A DNA stretch of 7,681 nt from Pyramidobacter sp. (lineage in GTDB: Bacteria; Synergistota; Synergistia; Synergistales; Dethiosulfovibrionaceae). The stretch lies in NCBI GenBank assembly GCA_016286835.1, contig JAEEUD010000083.1, positions 1 to 7,681 on the forward strand, in the 5' to 3' direction. Positions 5,863-7,681 of the stretch are shown in pieces. Numbering within the stretch: position 1 is the first letter of the stretch; each line of letters begins with the position of its first letter. The notes under the pieces are model-generated. The model saw only the letters and a list, made by a program, of their open reading frames with translations, ran no database searches and was not told the DNA's origin. The position numbers were made by a program, and so were the translations under genes.

Positions 5863-6126
5863 TATAGTTCTTGAAGAGATCTAACCAGATTTAAAACGAT
5901 TTCAAGCGTTTTGTCTGAATATTCAGCAGCTCTCCGCAAAACTATTTTGATAAAAAAAGAATAAGCGTTATCCGTAATTTTCACTTAAAATCGCTCAATC
6001 GTGCTATGTTTCAAATCCCGAAAAAAACGTTTCCTTCACGGACGGATTTTTGCCCAAGGCGCTGTGGCATGTTTGCCCGGAGCGCGCTACAATAGACGTG
6101 ACAACAACCGCAAAGGAGCGAGGTCC
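5863..6126. other. AT-rich divergent intergenic region with palindromes
   Basis: This stretch holds no convincing gene. It is clearly more AT-rich than the flanking coding DNA. AAAACG (5893-5898) and CGTTTT (5907-5912) form a 6-bp inverted repeat, followed at once by the perfect 12-bp palindrome CTGAATATTCAG (5915-5926). Both lie upstream of the HTH -35 box and could be operators. Towards the right end are the weak promoter elements and Shine-Dalgarno of the macrodomain gene. Confidence 0.5.
6065..6093 (+). promoter_or_regulatory. possible weak promoter of the macro-sirTM operon
   Basis: TACAAT (6088-6093) is a good -10 box placed 33 bases before the start codon of the macrodomain gene. The hexamer 17 bases upstream, TGGCAT (6065-6070), matches the -35 consensus poorly, which would fit an activated or tightly controlled promoter. 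Confidence 0.4.
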
Positions 6127-6903
6127 ATGGACCAGTCGGAACGCCGCCGTTTTTTGATCGGATATCTGCTTGCCGAAAGAGGAGAAGACGCCAATTATCC
6201 CCTTCCACCCGACGCCGACGGGCAGAAGCGTCTGCTGCGCGGGCTGATGAACGTCCGTCCGCCCTCTCCCGTCAGCGAAGACTTTCTGGCCGTGCAAAAC
6301 GAATACCTGCGCGAGCGTGCGCGTGAAAAAGGCGTGATCGACGCAGCTTCGCTGCCGCGCATCAGACCGTGCGTGTCGCTGTGGCAGGGCGACATCACGC
6401 GGCTGAAATGCGGTGCCATCGTCAACGCCGCCAACTCTCAGCTGCTGGGGTGCTTTGCACCGTGTCACGGCTGCATCGACAACGCCATCCACACGTTCGC
6501 CGGCGTGCAGCTGCGTCTTGCCTGCGCCAGGCTGAAAGAGCGCGAGCATCTTGCCGAAGAACGGCCCGGCGGCGCGCGGATCACGCCGGCGTTCAACCTT
6601 CCCTCGCGTTTTGTTCTGCACACGGTGGGGCCTATCGTGCGAGATCGTGTCACCGACGAAGACCGCGCTGCACTGGCCTCGTGCTATCGCTCGTGCCTGA
6701 AGTTGGCGGCGGCAAACGACCTCGAGAGCGTGGCCTTCTGCTGCATCTCGACGGGCGAATTCTGCTTCCCCAACGAAGAAGCGGCGGAGATCGCCGTGAA
6801 AACCGTGACCGAGTTTCTGCGTGCGGCCGAACGTCCGCTCCACGTGATCTTCAACGTCTTCAAGGATCTCGATCTGGCGATCTATCAGAAACTTTTGGCA
6901 TAA
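6127..6903 (+). CDS. zinc-containing macrodomain protein-ADP-ribose hydrolase
   Basis: A 258-residue cytoplasmic macrodomain protein of the Zn-macro class, which removes ADP-ribose placed on target proteins by SirTM. An N-terminal helical extension (1-80) precedes the macro fold. GDIT (88-91) and VNAANS (99-104) form the ADP-ribose pocket. The class signature GCFAPCHGCIDNAIH (108-122) supplies the expected Zn ligands C109, H114 and C116. HTVGP (165-169) and the phosphate loop ISTGEFCFP (207-215) complete the site. Length is normal for the family. The ATG is set by AAAGGAG (6112-6118), 8 bases upstream; an in-frame start at 6001 would lack an RBS and include the promoter region. It is followed 39 bases later by sirTM, as in the S. 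aureus and S. pyogenes operons. There GcvH-L normally sits before it, whereas here the upstream neighbour is a divergent HTH gene. Confidence 0.93.
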   Translation: MDQSERRRFLIGYLLAERGEDANYPLPPDADGQKRLLRGLMNVRPPSPVSEDFLAVQNEYLRERAREKGVIDAASLPRIRPCVSLWQGDITRLKCGAIVNAANSQLLGCFAPCHGCIDNAIHTFAGVQLRLACARLKEREHLAEERPGGARITPAFNLPSRFVLHTVGPIVRDRVTDEDRAALASCYRSCLKLAAANDLESVAFCCISTGEFCFPNEEAAEIAVKTVTEFLRAAERPLHVIFNVFKDLDLAIYQKLLA

Positions 6904-6942
6904 GAATCATGCCACGCATTTTTATCGTAAAGGAGAAATTTC

Positions 6943-7681
6943 ATGTCCTTACAGAACTGGCTTGAAAATTACATTCCCGCGGCGGACTCGCCGCGCATCA
7001 GCGACGAGATCTCACGCGCGGCCGAAGCGATCGCAAACTGCGAGGCGCTGTTCATCGGCGCCGGCGCGGGGCTTTCGGCCTCGGCGGGATTTGAGTACTC
7101 GGGCGAACGGTTCGGGAGATATTTCGCCGACTTTGAAAAGCGCTTCGGCTTTCACGACATGTATTCAGGCAGCTTTTACAACTTCGACACGCTCGAAGAG
7201 CAGTGGGCGTTCGCGAGCCGTCAGGTCTGGCTGAACCGCTATACGAATCCCCCGAAAAGCGTCTATCGCGACCTGCTGAAAATCGCCAAAGGCAAAAACT
7301 ACTTCGTCCTCACGAGCAACGTCGATCATTGCTTCCAGAAGGCAAAGTTCGACAAGAGCCGGCTGTTTTACATCCAGGGCGATTACGGACTGTTCCAGTG
7401 TTCCGTGCCGTGCCACATGCAGACGTACGACAACGAGGACACGATCCGCCGCATGGTGACCGCGCAGGGCTACTCGATCGGCGAGGGGAACGCGCTCACG
7501 CCTCCCGCGGACGGGAAGGTCAGGCTGCGCGTGCCCTCGTCGCTGATCCCGCGCTGCCCGAAATGCGGCAAGCCGATGCGGCTGAACCTGCGTTCCGACG
7601 ACACGTTCGTGCAGGACTCCGGATGGAACGCGGCCGCCGCGAGCTACGAAACCTTTTGCAGCGCCCACGAAACAGGCCGCG
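6943..7681 (+). CDS. class M sirtuin SirTM, protein ADP-ribosyltransferase (partial, 3' end beyond window)
   Basis: The first 246 residues are present; perhaps 40-50 C-terminal residues are missing relative to the family. SirTM uses NAD+ to ADP-ribosylate lipoylated GcvH-L in known systems and is not an efficient deacetylase. The NAD motif is GAGAGLSASAGFEYSG (39-54). The class M segment covers FADFEKRFGFHDMYSG (61-76). The catalytic region has TSNVDH (124-129) with N126 and D128, then YIQGDYG (143-149), where Q145 stands at the position of the catalytic His of ordinary sirtuins. These match N118, D120 and Q137 of the streptococcal enzyme, with the same spacing. The zinc module uses C153/C157 and C205/C208, followed by MRLNLRSDDTFVQD. 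The start is supported by TAAAGGAG (6928-6935) at 7 bases. It is the second gene of the macro-sirTM operon; an lplA2 or gcvH-L gene would be expected next. Confidence 0.93.
   Translation, partial: MSLQNWLENYIPAADSPRISDEISRAAEAIANCEALFIGAGAGLSASAGFEYSGERFGRYFADFEKRFGFHDMYSGSFYNFDTLEEQWAFASRQVWLNRYTNPPKSVYRDLLKIAKGKNYFVLTSNVDHCFQKAKFDKSRLFYIQGDYGLFQCSVPCHMQTYDNEDTIRRMVTAQGYSIGEGNALTPPADGKVRLRVPSSLIPRCPKCGKPMRLNLRSDDTFVQDSGWNAAAASYETFCSAHETGR

Noticed and set aside
5915..5926. LexA box at CTGAATATTCAG
   Set aside because: LexA sites of the CTG-N10-CAG type need 10 bases between half-sites; this has 6.
6061..6080. Sigma-54 promoter (TGGCAT...TTGC) before the macrodomain gene
   Set aside because: The GG and GC elements are about 3 bases too close for sigma-54 spacing.
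6004..6843. A 279-codon minus-strand frame opposite the macrodomain gene
   Set aside because: The plus-strand frame contains all Zn-macro motifs and a proper ribosome binding site; the reverse frame has neither.
7165..7668. Minus-strand frame opposite sirTM
   Set aside because: The plus strand encodes an unbroken SirTM with catalytic and zinc residues; the reverse frame is a shadow.

Overview
The window is a GC-rich bacterial segment (about 60% by eye) with clear AAAGGAG-type ribosome binding sites and consensus-like sigma-70 promoters. GC content, a poly-gamma-glutamate-system protein, tandem MgtE transporters and an OFA-like MFS carrier would fit an anaerobe such as a Pyramidobacter-like member of Synergistota. 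This is inference from gene content, not a firm assignment. I see no rRNA, tRNA, CRISPR array or insertion sequence.

Layout. Positions 1-5693 are all on the minus strand. In the direction of transcription (right to left) the order is: a small XRE/HigA-like DNA-binding protein (5693-5382) ending in a strong terminator; an Rrf2/IscR-type regulator (5246-4830) with its own promoter and palindromic operator candidates; two adjacent MgtE-type magnesium transporters (4686-3319 and 3261-1933); an MFS transporter (1812-574); an intrinsic terminator; and the start of a secreted poly-gamma-glutamate-system protein (515 to beyond position 1). The 143-base leader before the first mgtE contains a strong Shine-Dalgarno, a 21-codon ORF and nested hairpins, so it may be an attenuator.

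From 6127 the plus strand carries a zinc-containing macrodomain ADP-ribose hydrolase followed 39 bases later by a class M sirtuin (SirTM), cut by the window end. This is the known eraser/writer pair of the lipoylation-linked protein ADP-ribosylation module. The usual partners (GcvH-L, LplA2) are not upstream of the macrodomain gene as in S. aureus. They would have to lie past position 7681 or be missing.

The 433-base AT-rich region 5694-6126 separates the divergent HTH gene and the macro-sirTM operon. It holds a perfect TTGACA-N17-TATAAT promoter for the HTH gene, a roughly 134-base leader for that gene, and short perfect palindromes. The antitoxin-like HTH protein has no toxin partner and may regulate itself, the ADP-ribosylation operon, or both. 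The most interesting parts are the macro-sirTM module with its orphan HTH neighbour and the possible leader-peptide control of mgtE.
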